Assembly: GCA_944548615.1 (NCBI GenBank)
Contig: OX155960.1
Location: 28,025,798 to 28,089,797 of the forward strand
DNA length: 64,000 nt
Reading direction: 5' to 3'
DNA from: Micropterix aruncella
Lineage: Eukaryota; Arthropoda; Insecta; Lepidoptera; Micropterigidae
The notes beneath the pieces are model-generated. The model was not told the DNA's origin, ran no database searches, and worked only from the letters and a program-made list of their open reading frames with translations. How positions within the stretch are numbered: position 1 is the stretch's first letter; each line of letters begins with the position of its first letter. Shown piece after piece: positions 30,777 through 42,328 of this stretch. Position numbers and translations under genes: made by a program.

Positions 30777-32019
30777 GTTATATACACCGTGCTACTGTAA
30801 AGACTGCGTTAAAATTAGGAAAAGAGTCGTCAGATTAGTTAAACAAAAAAAAAATCTTTAAATACTTTTTTACCTGGAAAAATGCTTGTGGATATTAGGA
30901 CATTTTTAATTACAGAAGAGTTTTCTACACGAAAAACTAAGTTAAAAATCAACCACAACGTTTTTTTGGTATTAAGTCATCAAGAAAAAATACTGAATAT
31001 CAAGAAATTCAACAATAACCATTAGCAATGTCCTAAACCAAAACAAGTTATTTTCAACTCGGTTTATTATGTAGAATAAACATCTTATTAAAAAAAAAAA
31101 CAAAGAAAAATAACATTTTATTCTAAATTTTCGTCTTTATTTGACCTCAGAGTAATCATTTCAGAAATTTAAGGTAACCTACTGTTTGAAGAAGCAAGGT
31201 GTATGTATAAATATAATTTCGAATAGGATGCAAAATTAACATAAATAAGACAGTACATTTATTAGAACACGGGGCAAACTACGTGTACTTAGGCTTGGAT
31301 TATATGAAAAAAAAATATATTGTTTATTGTATTGATTTGATGTTAATTATCTCAGTCGGTTTACTTAAAATTGGGCCTAAATATGAATAGTTCTCGAAAT
31401 CAATGTTTCGCACCGCACCGTCGCAAGACGCGATCGTAGATCTGTCCGTAGCTTTAGGTATTTGTCAAAACTGTAAATGAATGGTCCGACATGATTCGAA
31501 CTAACTTTCCCGTAATATCGTAAACTAAAAACCGCAAGACACGTCATAACACCGCTATTTATTACAGGCACTTACGTATGGAAGCAAACTTAAAATCAAA
31601 GTACTCGGAATATTTCCAATCAGCGCGAAGAAATTAAACAAAAAATCTTTTCGGAATAGCCACTAGGTAAATCACAACTCCACGAACTTCCTTCGTTCAA
31701 CATTTCACGTAAACTTTTGAAACCGTGTTGGAGTAAAAAAGAAAAATCTGGGTGTAATTCTCACATTTTAGTATTATAATAAAAATAAACATTCACGAGA
31801 TTTATTTTGCTTATTTCCACTCTCTTTTGATATATGGGACTGAGACGTGACCACGCGAGGCGGATAACCAAAGGGAATTTACCTTATAAAAGCGAGCGGT
31901 TCAAACCTATTATACAGAGTCTTTCATTAAGCGCTTCCTATCTTTAAATTTAAATAAAACAAAGTGTGCGTGAGACATCATCGAAATTTTATATTCGTTT
32001 GAAAGACCTATTGATGCCA
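30777..32019. other. No gene recognised
   Basis: AT-rich DNA without shared repeats or splice-flanked frames. Confidence 0.5.
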
Positions 32020-32275
32020 TTATGTGTGGAATATAACATCGTTCAAATGTCCGCCACGGCTTTCCTGGGGCGCATAAATCAGGCTGAATTTGACCGATTA
32101 GTTATGTTGGCTTTGAGGACCGCTGTGGTTTGTGGCTTATTCGCATACACCTGCGACTTAAGAAAACCCCACAAGAAAAAGTCTAACGGGGTCAAATCGC
32201 ACGATCTCGGTGCCCAGTTCACATCACCTCCACGTGAGATGACCATGTCCTCCAATACTGCGAGCGGTTCGATGT
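32020..32275 (-). pseudogene. Tc1/mariner-superfamily transposase, C-terminal fragment
   Basis: Minus strand: LEDMVISRGGDVNWAPRS, then CDLTPLDFFLWGFLKSQVYA and NKPQTTAVLKANI, a stop and frame change, then RGGHLNDVIFHT followed by a stop. The DLTPLDFFLWG block is the third catalytic motif region of a widespread insect mariner-like transposase, and the RGGH..IFHT block is its C-terminus. The N-terminal DNA-binding part and ends are missing. The overlapping 144-codon plus frame (31966-32400) is its shadow. Confidence 0.75.
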
Positions 32276-32574
32276 TATTATGGTATAAAATAATTTTTAA
32301 TCTACAAAGGAAATATAATATGAATATGCCTTCGCTATTGAATATTCAAAAAAAAAAAAATATTTCTGTGGGCTCTTTTATATATTTTTTTATGATCTGA
32401 GAAATCGAGGCAATAAATTGTAATTATTATATTGATACGGTTTTAAATATTTTATATTTTTAGTTTTTATTCTTGGACTATTTAATGTCTGCATTTGATT
32501 CATTTATGACCTAAGAAAGTGCGACCATATTACGGAGTATAGAAGGAGACTTCACTGGCTGCGGGCCGAAAAAG

Positions 32575-33070
32575 GAGAGATACGAGAGTCGTAGGTTTGA
32601 TCTTATAAGTAGGTTCAAACCTCTATCTTCTCACGGGCGCCCTCTGAGATCTGAAGACAACCTACCGCTTTCGATCCCTGTATACAGTAGCGATTTCTTC
32701 TCGCACTTCTTCTCCGTACGTGGAACCCGTCTCTCGAATGCTTTATTCGGACGTATAAGGATAGCACCGAGTTTGTTCTGCTTCAAACGCAGGCTCAAAG
32801 AACACTTGAATCGTTCATAAACTTTTCCCTATTTTCCCCTCTCTATTGCGTCCCCTGCGTCATTGTAGGTTTATTGTTTGTTTTCTTTTAAAATTATTGT
32901 TTTTTCCTTCTGCTGAATGTGAATGTTTAAATTGTCTAGTTTATCTTATTTTTACCGCATAACATGTAGTTGATAGTTCCATTAGGTTAAGGTTAGCTGT
33001 AAGATATTTCCTTCAGGCAATAATCTCGCCTTTTTGATGAAACAAATAAAGCGTTTTATTATTATTATTT
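32575..33070 (+). pseudogene. LINE 3' end: RT-protein C-terminus and 3' UTR
   Basis: The frame reads PLSSHGRPLRSEDNLPLSIP, then FFSVRGTRLSNALFGRI and APSLFCFKRRLKEHL before a stop. This is the usual C-terminal F..R....WN.LP....S-F...L pattern of LINE proteins. A 3' UTR with AATAAA (33043-33048) and an (ATT)n tail closes it. Only the last part of the element remains. Confidence 0.6.
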
Positions 33071-34906
33071 AAATATTAGTTTTATTACACTTGGATTACT
33101 TTTAAATATATGTCAATTATTTCTTCGACTCTTATTTTTATTTATTTTTTGGAATTTCCTAAACTCCTAATAAAAAATAATATAAGTAATAAGCACGAGT
33201 GTTCGGTGCTTATACTCTGTGGTCATTACATGAAATTGAAATTGTACGTCCTGTGAGCAAACTCTATAGACCATTTTGTACAAAAACATCTGTACCTCTG
33301 TCTGTACCTTACATACTGTTGCAATGAAGATTGATTCTATTCTATTCTGTGTGGCACGCATTCTCAGAAAGAAGCAGAATTTCTTAGCTGAAAAATACGA
33401 GAAAGTGGGTTGTAAAAGCATCCTTGGTATATATATTAGAGGATCAACTCGCAGCAGCGGATTAAGAATACGAAGGTCTACAGGATAAATAGAATGGAGG
33501 ATGACGCAAAGGTTACCAGGCAACTTGTATGACAATCGACTCCACAACAACCACCAACGATGCTAAATTACTTACGAGTACAAAAGATATTCCTGGGAAA
33601 CTGAAGTATTAATCTGTTCACTCGGGCCAATCCTCCACAATGCTCCACGATTAAATTAAATCCTCCTAGTAGGTACAAGTACGTACTCACGACTCGTCAT
33701 CACATGAAGTGACTTACGTAGATATTGTTTATACGCAGTTACACCACTTATCAAAACGGCTAAGCGAGATAATCTGCGACCTATCTGCGAAATAGTAAAT
33801 ATTGCTAGATAAATGTGTCAGATATGTGGTGATTTCTAAATATACATACATAGGATACGAGAATGTTTAATAAGCGAAATCAATATGTGTCAAAGCGATA
33901 AGATGATGTGCATGCAATGCATAAGGTTATCATTGTGTGAGGATTCTTGCGAGATTGGGTTAGAATGTTCATCAATTCAGAAATTTGTCATAAAGAAATA
34001 ACAACACAGCACAATGTCGACAAGGAAATCGCTTCACTAATGAAGACAGAGGGTAAACTATGTCAAATTTTGACAAACTTGTGTGGCACGTTAACAGCAA
34101 GGGCGCAGTCGTAGTCGATCAAGCGTGAACAATGTAATCTTTTTAGTGTCGTTGCTTGAAAATATTCTAAGATGATCATCTTAGTTACTTGGATGTTTCA
34201 ATCAAGGCGAATGTCCCTGGAAGGACTGGTAATATAGAGGGATTGGTACACAGCTTGCATGGTTATACGACACTGCGGTAGTGGCATTGCATAATTACAT
34301 AAATGGTAGCGTGTACAGCAGCCTAATGAATTGTGTGGTAGTATTGAATTATCGCCATGGTGCTACGCTAGATACAATAACGCTGACACGTCCACAAAAT
34401 TCACTGATATATATCGCAAACGTAGCAAATAAGCTGCTTTGTTGTAAGCCGAATACACAAACATATATTGGCGGTGACATGCCACAGTGGCATTCAATAT
34501 TATCGGCAGGACGCATCCGCTTGCACCACAGTGGCGCGGTTGCAATATTGCGAAGTTTTGAACGTAAAGGAGTCAGTTTAGTGCAGAGATACAGTGTGTC
34601 GTCGTTTTAATGCCAGTATATGTATACACTATTATGCCACCATACACTATCAAGCATGGTGACATGTCTTGTCGGGTGGTCTCCTTGTTTGCCCATTATT
34701 TTAGTTTTAAGATCGTTATTTGAGGAGCCCATGTCTTTGTTTTTCCTCATTGTATCTTTCCCACTGAACACAGCATTTATTTACTCAGAAACAATACGCT
34801 AATTTACATTTTGTTAAGTAGCAAGTCCAGGTGAGTTTGATATTTGACATATTTTATGGTGTTAAGTGTAAACAAAACGTTCACACAGTGTTTAGTACTT
34901 CTTATA
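33071..34906. other. No gene recognised
   Basis: No element assigned. A 109-codon plus frame (34281-34610) lies in sequence with several TGCCAC/GTGGCA words (34264-34530), suggesting a decayed palindromic repeat rather than a gene. Confidence 0.4.
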
Positions 34907-35108
34907 GGTCTGTCCGTGTAGCAAAATAGAGGAAGAACGACGGTTAGAATTACTAAACATTTTTTTAAACAAGTCGCAGACATCGCTTCCAGAAATCGAA
35001 CATGAAACGAAACACGTAATAAATCATCGCAAAGAAAATGCGTACGCAGAAGACTTTAGTATGACCAGAAACATGATCAATAAAGCATCTAAGGCACAAT
35101 TCGAGTAA
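34907..35108 (+). other. Small splice-flanked open frame, unidentified
   Basis: After a possible acceptor (GTACTTCTTATAG) a 66-codon frame runs to a stop. It is charged and helix-like (CSKIEEERRLELLNIFLNK, then HETKHVINHRKENAYAEDF). The composition looks more protein-like than its surroundings. I recognise no family; it may be a terminal exon or a coding relic of a mobile element. Confidence 0.2.
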
Positions 35109-35434
35109 AATTATATGTAGTTATAACATACAGTACGATAATAATCAAAATATGACAAAACGGTTAAAACTTAATCTAGCCTTATAGTTTCAACTATATT
35201 TACTCAGGACGACTGTAATTACGTCTGACAGGTATCCGATATGACCCCTCGGAAACTAACACAGCGTTCCTAACCTAACGGCCATATGAACAGTAATACA
35301 AAAAGTTGCGCACTTTTACCCCACTCTACTAAGTCCGATTTTCGTATGTCTCTATGAGCAATAAAGAATTTATTCATTCAATATTAAAAAGAAAATAATA
35401 ATTAAGTAACAACACCAAAATATACCAGAATAAA
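35109..35434. other. No gene recognised
   Basis: AT-rich flank upstream of the LINE. Confidence 0.4.
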
Positions 35435-37214
35435 TTAATAATAGTCACATATTTTGAATCCGTGTTTGCGGATATCCCAACTTCCGCATCTTCATCACAT
35501 AATATGGCGTCCAGCAATATTTCCCCAATAGCGACTATTAGCAGCATCGATACAAATGAGGCATTGATTTATAAGTACCTTAAAGCAGTTGACAAGAAGA
35601 AAAGTGCAGGCAGCGACTCGATTCCTCCCTGCTTTATCGCTAACTGTGCTACACAACTTGCAAAACCTGTCAGCATGTTATTCACAAGATCTGTCGACGA
35701 AGGACAATTTCCCGGTAAATGGAAGGAAGCCCATATCATACCAATCCATAAGGGTGGATGCAAATCGAAGGTCGAACATTACCGACCAATCTCCATCTTA
35801 CCTACTCTAAGCAAGGTTTTCGAAAAGGTCGTCTTCGACCAAGTTTATCCTGCTATTTCTTCGTCTCTTTCCCAACAGCAACATGGGTTTACACAGCGAC
35901 GCTCTGTTTTGACCAATCTGTGTGAATTCACAGACTATGTATCTTGCCAAATGGATAATCGCTCTCAGGTCGATGTTATATATACCGATTTTAGCAAGGC
36001 ATTCGATCGAGTTGATCATGCGATTCTAATTTGCAAACTCGGCAATATCGGTATACATGGTGATTTACTGCGTTGGTTCACTTCGTATGTCAGCAATCGT
36101 CATCAAGCTGTTGTCATCGGGGGGCATAAATCGAATTTTATATCGGTCCCATCTGGGGTACCGCAGGGGTCTCATTTAGGACCATTGCTCTTCAATATCT
36201 TCATCAACGACGTAGGCAATTGTTTCTCCAATAGTTTTCACATCTCCTATGCTGACGACTTAAAAATTTACCAGTCTGTAAATAGCATCGAGGATAGCGT
36301 CTCCATCCAAAGAGACCTCGACCGGTTCTACGACTATTGTGTTAGGAATAAGTTAACATTAAATATTTCAAAATGTCAAAAAATCACTTTCACAAGGAAA
36401 AACAATAAAATAAATTTCATTTATAAACTCAATCATATCCCCCTAAGTGAAAAGAGTGAGGTGCGCGATCTGGGTTTAGTATTAGATAATAAACTGCTGT
36501 TTGATAAACATATCGACTATGCTACCGGAAAAGCTCATAAAATGTTAGGATTCATCCAGCGAGTGTGTAAACCGTTTAGCGATGTAAGAACCCTTAAGAT
36601 TTTATACTTCTCCTATGTACGCAGCATTCTCGAATACGGATCTATCATTTGGTCGCCTCAATATACAGTCTATAAAAATAGAGTTGAGAGACTCCAGAAG
36701 TACTTCATGAGACATCTTGATTTTAAATCGTTTCAAACCTCCGAAAGTTACTCAGAGAGACTTAACCGTCATAACATGGACTCACTCGAGGATAGGCGCC
36801 TCCAATATGATATACGTTTTCTGTACAATATTATTAATAATAAAATAGACAGTCCCTATTCTGTTGGCAGAATCTCCTACCGAATCCCCAACAATAAGAC
36901 CAGGGCTCGAGATTTATTTTATCTACCGAGAGTCAATACCAATTATGGTCAAAATATGTATTTTTATAGAGCACTTCGATCATATAACCTCAACTTTCAA
37001 TGTGTGGATATTTTTAATTTATCTTCAAATACTTGCTTCGAAGAAATTAAAAATACGATAAACAGCCTTCGGGTTTGATTGGTATTTCTTCGTCCGTTGG
37101 GTACGTAGGCTGTGGCAATCACCACTACACTATAACAATGCTTTCTAGTCAGTATAATATTCTCTATAAAAGTTCATATGTATATTAACATTATAAACAC
37201 ATTGTGATGTATAT

Positions 37215-37261
<47 letters not shown>

Positions 37262-37605
37262 TAACTATATTTTTACATTTTATTATTACCGTATCGTATT
37301 ATTTATATTAATTTATTGTTTGTGCACGTGTATGTATGTATATATGTATATACGTTATATATCATCATATATCATACATCTACATAACTCATAATATGGC
37401 TTATCTTACTTACTTACTTAGCTTAACCTATCCCTTTCCCCTTACTTGAACCTGCATTTGTATCATTGCTCATTGCGCTGTAACAATAGATTTAATTTAA
37501 TTGTGAAAACTTTTAATTGGCCTTAGATGTATATATTATGTGTTAGTATTAAGTATAAAACGCTGTAAGTTTTCTGAAAAATAAAAATAAATAAATAAAT
37601 AAAAT
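35435..37605 (+). mobile_element. 5'-truncated LINE with intact RT frame and A-rich tail
   Basis: Contains the RT frame, a 500-bp 3' UTR with an (AT)n run at about 37219-37254, and a terminal (AATA)n/A-rich tail near 37580-37605. Homology begins a few codons before the annotated start (YFES just upstream), so the true protein is longer and the copy is truncated. No duplication was identified. Confidence 0.8.
35462..37078 (+). CDS. Reverse transcriptase of a LINE (endonuclease part missing)
   Basis: 538 open codons. The RT domain shows HYRPISILPTLSKVFEKV (about 107-124), QQHGFTQRRS (139-148), YTDFSKAFDRVDH (174-186, first catalytic Asp), GVPQGSHLGPLLFN (232-245) and the catalytic YADD at 263-266. 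A thumb (VRDLGLVLDNKL) and a C-terminal region with LPRVNTNYG follow. Such proteins carry out target-primed reverse transcription. The PQGSHLGP and YADDLK variants are shared with the element at 42436-44004 but not with that at 18250, so at least two LINE lineages are present. No endonuclease domain is encoded here. Confidence 0.85.
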   Translation: MFADIPTSASSSHNMASSNISPIATISSIDTNEALIYKYLKAVDKKKSAGSDSIPPCFIANCATQLAKPVSMLFTRSVDEGQFPGKWKEAHIIPIHKGGCKSKVEHYRPISILPTLSKVFEKVVFDQVYPAISSSLSQQQHGFTQRRSVLTNLCEFTDYVSCQMDNRSQVDVIYTDFSKAFDRVDHAILICKLGNIGIHGDLLRWFTSYVSNRHQAVVIGGHKSNFISVPSGVPQGSHLGPLLFNIFINDVGNCFSNSFHISYADDLKIYQSVNSIEDSVSIQRDLDRFYDYCVRNKLTLNISKCQKITFTRKNNKINFIYKLNHIPLSEKSEVRDLGLVLDNKLLFDKHIDYATGKAHKMLGFIQRVCKPFSDVRTLKILYFSYVRSILEYGSIIWSPQYTVYKNRVERLQKYFMRHLDFKSFQTSESYSERLNRHNMDSLEDRRLQYDIRFLYNIINNKIDSPYSVGRISYRIPNNKTRARDLFYLPRVNTNYGQNMYFYRALRSYNLNFQCVDIFNLSSNTCFEEIKNTINSLRV

Positions 37606-37973
37606 ATTCAAATACAAGATAAATTAATATGAGCTAAAAATGACAAATCTAGCAATATGCCTTCGTCACGACGAAAGGTAATGTCGACTATCACAATGTT
37701 ATTATAACTTCTATAATTAAACAGAATAATCGTTTTGGCACTTGGATTTGGTTTCAAAATCATTTATGCTATGTAATGGATTTCGAACCAGACAGCTCAT
37801 TGTTATTTTTTAAATTGATTAACTCTGAGGCTTCTGTTTTGCACTGTGAATTTATTGTAACAGAGACTGATAAGTTAAGCTATTTCGAAATTTACTGAGA
37901 TGATTTATATGTAGGTTGATTTTTAACTAACTAACTATTATTAACCTATTTATTATTAGTTTCAAGATTCGCA
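37606..37973. other. No gene recognised
   Basis: AT-rich spacer downstream of the LINE tail. Confidence 0.4.
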
Positions 37974-38247
37974 GAAGCAGCGACCGGAAACAGTGAAGAA
38001 TATACAACCGGATCCAAGCAGCAAGGTCTACTTATTTTCGATAGTGTCTAAAAGGTCAAGTCAATTTAACGCTTCTTTGGACGAGAACGAAACCATCGCA
38101 CGACCGGGCATTTCAACAGAATCGGAGATTCATGGCAGACAACTAGAGGCCAACGATTATTTACAACACGTTCACGTCGTTTCCGCAACTTATTCGACTT
38201 GCTTTTTAACTCTTTTTTTCCAAGTGTTTACTAGAGGTTATTATTAT
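37974..38247 (+). other. Unassigned open frame, possible exon
   Basis: A plus frame open from before 37974 to beyond 38240 reads QRPETVKNIQPDPSSKVYL, VSKRSSQFNASLDENETIAR and STESEIHGRQLEANDYLQHV. The composition is Ser/Glu/Asn rich and protein-like, unlike the AT-rich flanks. It is preceded by AG dinucleotides after a TTATTATTAG stretch, but the polypyrimidine tract is poor and no strong donor follows. I do not recognise it. It could be an exon, or coding DNA captured by the adjacent Helitron neighbourhood. Confidence 0.25.
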
Positions 38248-38294
38248 AGATTAAGTGAGAATTATACATGTTATTATGTTATTTGGAAAAAAAA

Positions 38295-38913
38295 TCTATA
38301 TAATATATAAAACAAAGTCGGGTTTGTTCGAACACTTATAACTCGAGAACGGCTGGACCGATTTTCATGGTTTTTGATTTGTAGTATTTGTCTCCGTCCC
38401 GAAAATCAATAAAAACGAAAATTGAAGAAAATTTAAAATTAAAGAAAAAACAGTGTTATCAAATAAAATTATCAAATGTTATCAATAAAATTAAAGAAAA
38501 AACAGATTTACAAATTAAATGTAAATCAGTGTTGTTCTCATTGTCAGTTGTACGTGGTATGTTCACGTGTCGGCAAATCATCCGCTTTATTTGATCTTGC
38601 GCCTGATTAAAAAAAAACAAAAAATGTCGTATATAACAAGGTGCTTCAATTAAGAGAATTAAACCGACTGCATCCCATGCTGCACAATATGTAAATAGTT
38701 TAATTCAATCATGTCTTGCTGACACGCGATTGATATACTTAATTTTTGTACTTGTATATTTCTTTTTGTGTTATTATCTTAATAAAGTAGTGAACTTAAT
38801 ATTTATTTTGTATTCATTGTATTACTTTCATAAAATCATAAATAAAGTTCAGCGAATCTGTAACACGACATTCATTGACTGTTAGGCGGTACGAAGTTCG
38901 CCGGGTCAGCTAG
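38295..38913 (+). mobile_element. Non-autonomous Helitron, 619 bp
   Basis: The 5' end TCTATATAATATATAAAACA follows an A, and the 3' end GTTCGCCGGGTCAGCTAG precedes a T, matching the Helitron rule (TC...CTRR inserted between A and T). Just inside the 3' end GGCGGTACGAAGTTCGCC can form the required short hairpin. The interior has GGCTGGACCGATTTTCATGG-like sequence common in insect Helitrons and a meaningless 68-codon frame. There is no Rep/helicase gene. Confidence 0.8.
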
Positions 38914-39324
38914 TTATAATATAGATATGACATAACCAAAAAAACGAAGATATGTATTTTTTCAGAATTATTTTTCAATACCCTTCCGTTGCATAAAATC
39001 CAAAAAGTTAGTTTAAGTTTAAATATGTTTAGATTTTGATGTTTTTTTGATACCTTTTGGAAATGTGAAATGTTTTTGACCAAATGATGATACCTACCAT
39101 GTGTATCATCATATCATTATTGATAATATTCCCCGCTCACAGACCGCAAATCGCCCGTAGTTAAGGTCTGCCCCTTAGTGAAAAACTACTAACTAACTCT
39201 CACGTAAAGCAAAAAACTCATGCAATAGTGCTTTATAGCCTAAATTCTATCGATTTAGAGATTATCTCAGTAAAGTTTTTAGGGTTCTCTTGATTAATGC
39301 TCTTGTTTTAACAATAATCATTAC
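38914..39324. other. No gene recognised
   Basis: AT-rich spacer. Confidence 0.4.
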
Positions 39325-39745
39325 GGTGACTGCGTCTATGAACCCTGCCTTCGTAATTTGGACCAAAAACTTATACAGCGGATTCAAAATAAGTGCGCCA
39401 GATTTTGTTTCCTTATCCCACCTCGTCATGCGTCTCCTTTCCTATACAAATCCTCCATCCTGAATATGGGCAACAGCAGGCAAGTACACTTTGCCAAGTT
39501 TTAATGCGAAGTTGTGAGGAACAAACTCCCCAAGTAATTATCTTCCAGGTTTAAATGGTATCAGCGCAGTAGTCATCTTGCCATTATGACAAAGCATAAA
39601 ACTTCAGCATATAGAGGTAGCTTCGCGTACGCAGCTACAGCAATGTGAATAAACTAGGCAGATATGAGATTGAAGTCCATCGTAGCTGACAGTACAACGT
39701 AATCAAAAATAGAACTTTAACAGCAATGTCCTTAACTTAAACGAG
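39325..39745 (+). pseudogene. LINE RT-protein C-terminal fragment
   Basis: Frames give EPCLRNLDQKLIQRIQNKCA, FCFLIPPRHASPFL and SILNMGNSR. After a stop come TKHKTSAYRGSFAYAATAM and KLGRYEIEVH. The L-KIQN-C-RF and R-SF-Y-A----WN patterns are the tail of CR1/Jockey-like RT proteins. Several stops; no catalytic part. Confidence 0.55.
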
Positions 39746-39998
39746 GGTACGTTTAAAACCAAAATCAATACTGAAGATATCCTTCGTCGATAGTTTGAGT
39801 CGTACTTTTAAATTATTATTCGCGTACTTCTGCCACAGCTGAAGTTCAATATTGTGGATTACATAACATACCGATGACAACCAAAAAAAAAAATAGCAAT
39901 CTAAAATGTGTGGTATACAAATGTTATGGCGAGAGATGCCATCGTCAGTTTTGTTTATATGTGAGAAAGGATAATTATTTGTTTTTCAATAGGACATT

Positions 39999-40271
39999 GG
40001 GCCCGATTGCGTTTCTTTGTGAACTAAAACTGAAATTAGTTCGAGCGAACAAGATAGCGCAATACGTTAGAGCGGAATATGAAACGAACGATCGTCGATA
40101 AAAAACTACCTGTAGAACTTATACTCGTCCGAAAAAAATTGAGCACATTTCGTGCGGTGTTAGATTCAGAACTTTGGCAGGTAGTTTTAATACGAAAAAG
40201 TGACAGCCGTAAATTTCACATTCCCTGTCTCGTTCACACGAACTAATTTCCGAAGAAACGCAATCGAGCCC
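39999..40271. mobile_element. Foldback element A of a tandem pair
   Basis: Left arm GGGCCCGATTGCGTTTCTTT..AAATTAGTTCG; right arm CGAACTAATTT..GAAGAAACGCAATCGAGCCC. Arms are about 70-80 bp. The sequence is closely related to the next element. Confidence 0.7.
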
Positions 40272-40280
40272 ATTGTTACT

Positions 40281-40598
40281 GAGCCCGATTGTGTTTCTTC
40301 AAGAATTAAAATCGGAATAAGTTCATGCGCGCAAGACATGTCAATACGTTATAGAGTGAAATATGAAATGAATGATTGTCTCATTTCCAGCACAAAACTA
40401 CCTAACTAATAAAGCGGCATAATCTAAGACCGGACGAAATGTTTTCAAACTAAATCAGATGGTTTTATGTTCGGCCGGTAATTTTCGTCCGAGAAAATAT
40501 ACGATAGTTTATTTTATATTCTGCTCTAACGCATTGCTCTGTCTCATTTGCATGAACTATATTCCGATATTAGTTCACGAAGAAACGCAATTGAGGCC
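40281..40598. mobile_element. Foldback element B of a tandem pair
   Basis: Left arm GAGCCCGATTGTGTTTCTTC..GGAATAAGTTCATG; right arm CATGAACTATATTCCGATAT..CGAAGAAACGCAATTGAGGCC. It begins only 9 bp after element A. Internal blocks (AATACGTTA.AG.G.AATATGAAA) are repeated between both. Non-coding. Confidence 0.7.
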
Positions 40599-42155
40599 AT
40601 TATCTGTATTAGGTTACCACTGATGTACATTCAGAACCTTATATTCACAAAAAAAAACAGATTTATTCTGCATCCTGTAAATAAATATGATAAGAAAACT
40701 AGGCAACGACCACCACCGCAAAAATCCGCAAAAAATATGACTCACAAACAAAGTCCACAATGCGGTTGAACAAAACTTACTGCGATAAGGAATTTGGCCG
40801 CAGATCCGGTCTTGCCTCGTCTCAGCCGTCTGGCGAGATGGGCTTATCAGTTTGTTATGGCTGATGAAATATTATTAATATTACAGGGCAAGTGATACTG
40901 AGTTTAGTCGGAAAATTGCCTCTAATGGGAGAGTTGCATAACAAATAAATTATACTTATTTTGTGTCTTAAAATTCAAGGTAAAAACAACAAAAAATAAT
41001 ATAAAAAAGAGTCTATGTAGTCCTAGTCATAAATAAATGAGTTACAGTTTTTAAAAAATAAAAAAACGATTTTGTACCTACAGACTCTCCTGGTCACAAT
41101 TTGCAACCAAGAACTAGTTGAGGCAAGTCAAACGAGTCCAAACTTGGCGGCCTTATTGTTAGCCTTTGAGGAGTTCCTACGATCACCTCTCATCCCATTT
41201 TTGAAAATCTCTAGAAAAAAGGAGTGCATTCTCAGGACTAAAACTTCGACTGCAGGTAGTTAAGTAAGTATTCAACACAGGAATAACATATTATCAGTGA
41301 GTTTCGTTTCCGTCATTCAAAAATATGGTCTAAAAGATTGATAATTTTTTCCCGAGTTTTTACGGAAAGAGTTTGATTGATTTCATACATGGTAAGTACA
41401 TTAATCAAAATAAATATATTCCTAAAGTTCATTTCATGCTAAACATATTGGTTTTTGACAATTTTTGATATTTTCATAAATAGATTAGCAATTAATCTTT
41501 CCGCAAACCAAGTTTTTCATTAATATTTGCCCAACCGCCATTTTAAAATGGCTGCCATATAAAATGGCTGCTTAAGAAAACTGTGGCTTATAAGTTTTTT
41601 TGACGAGTGTTATGTCACTGTCGACCTAAAGGGAACACATGCAAAAAAAACAGGAAAATAAAAAAAGTTGAGCAAAAAATTTTATTTATATTGGGTGATT
41701 TGAAATGGACTGACCCATAAATCGAAGTAATAAAAGAGTGTTAAAAAAAGTCGTTTTAGAAAGAAAAATAACAGGATAAGTACTGATAGCGTTCCGTCTC
41801 CTATAATTGAAGGTAGGAGACCAATAATCCATTAAGAAGACAGTCTCTTGAGCCCAATGTTTTGCCATTTTTACTTCAAACTTCATTTACGTAATATAAA
41901 TTCGCATTATTGAATTTAGAAGAAAATAGCAAACTAATGAAGAGTAGCCTAACGATCAGTGATATTAAAAAAAACAGTCGTTATATCGAAAAAACTATTG
42001 CAATATATTCGCTGTAAATAAAGGTGAAACTTTTGAATTCACAGAGTAAAAGGGAAGTTCTAAATTTGGCCGGAGTACAGAAGATTTTGTAATAATAATA
42101 ATTGTAGTCACATAATATGAAATCGTTGAGGGCCCTTGCTGTTTATTTTTTTTTA
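40599..42155. other. No gene recognised
   Basis: AT-rich DNA. AAAATGGCTGCCATATAAAA near 41545-41575 is a small repeated motif. No exon or element boundary found. Confidence 0.5.
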
Positions 42156-42328
42156 ACCGACTTCAAAAGGTTATCAATTCGGTTGTATCGTTTTTTAATG
42201 TGTGTTACCTCAGAACTGAACTGATTCTTCACCCAGGGTTGGCTCCCGACGAGGGGATTCCTCAATGATCAACAGCAAAGACATGAAATTTTGTATAGGT
42301 ACGCATTCAGTTTTGATAGCCCGTTCTC

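Noticed and set aside
31966..32400. 144-codon plus frame
   Set aside because: Antisense shadow of the transposase fragment on the minus strand.
34281..34610. 109-codon frame
   Set aside because: No motif or splice context, and it overlaps repeated TGCCAC/GTGGCA words.
37219..37254. (AT)n run
   Set aside because: Ordinary microsatellite in a LINE 3' UTR.
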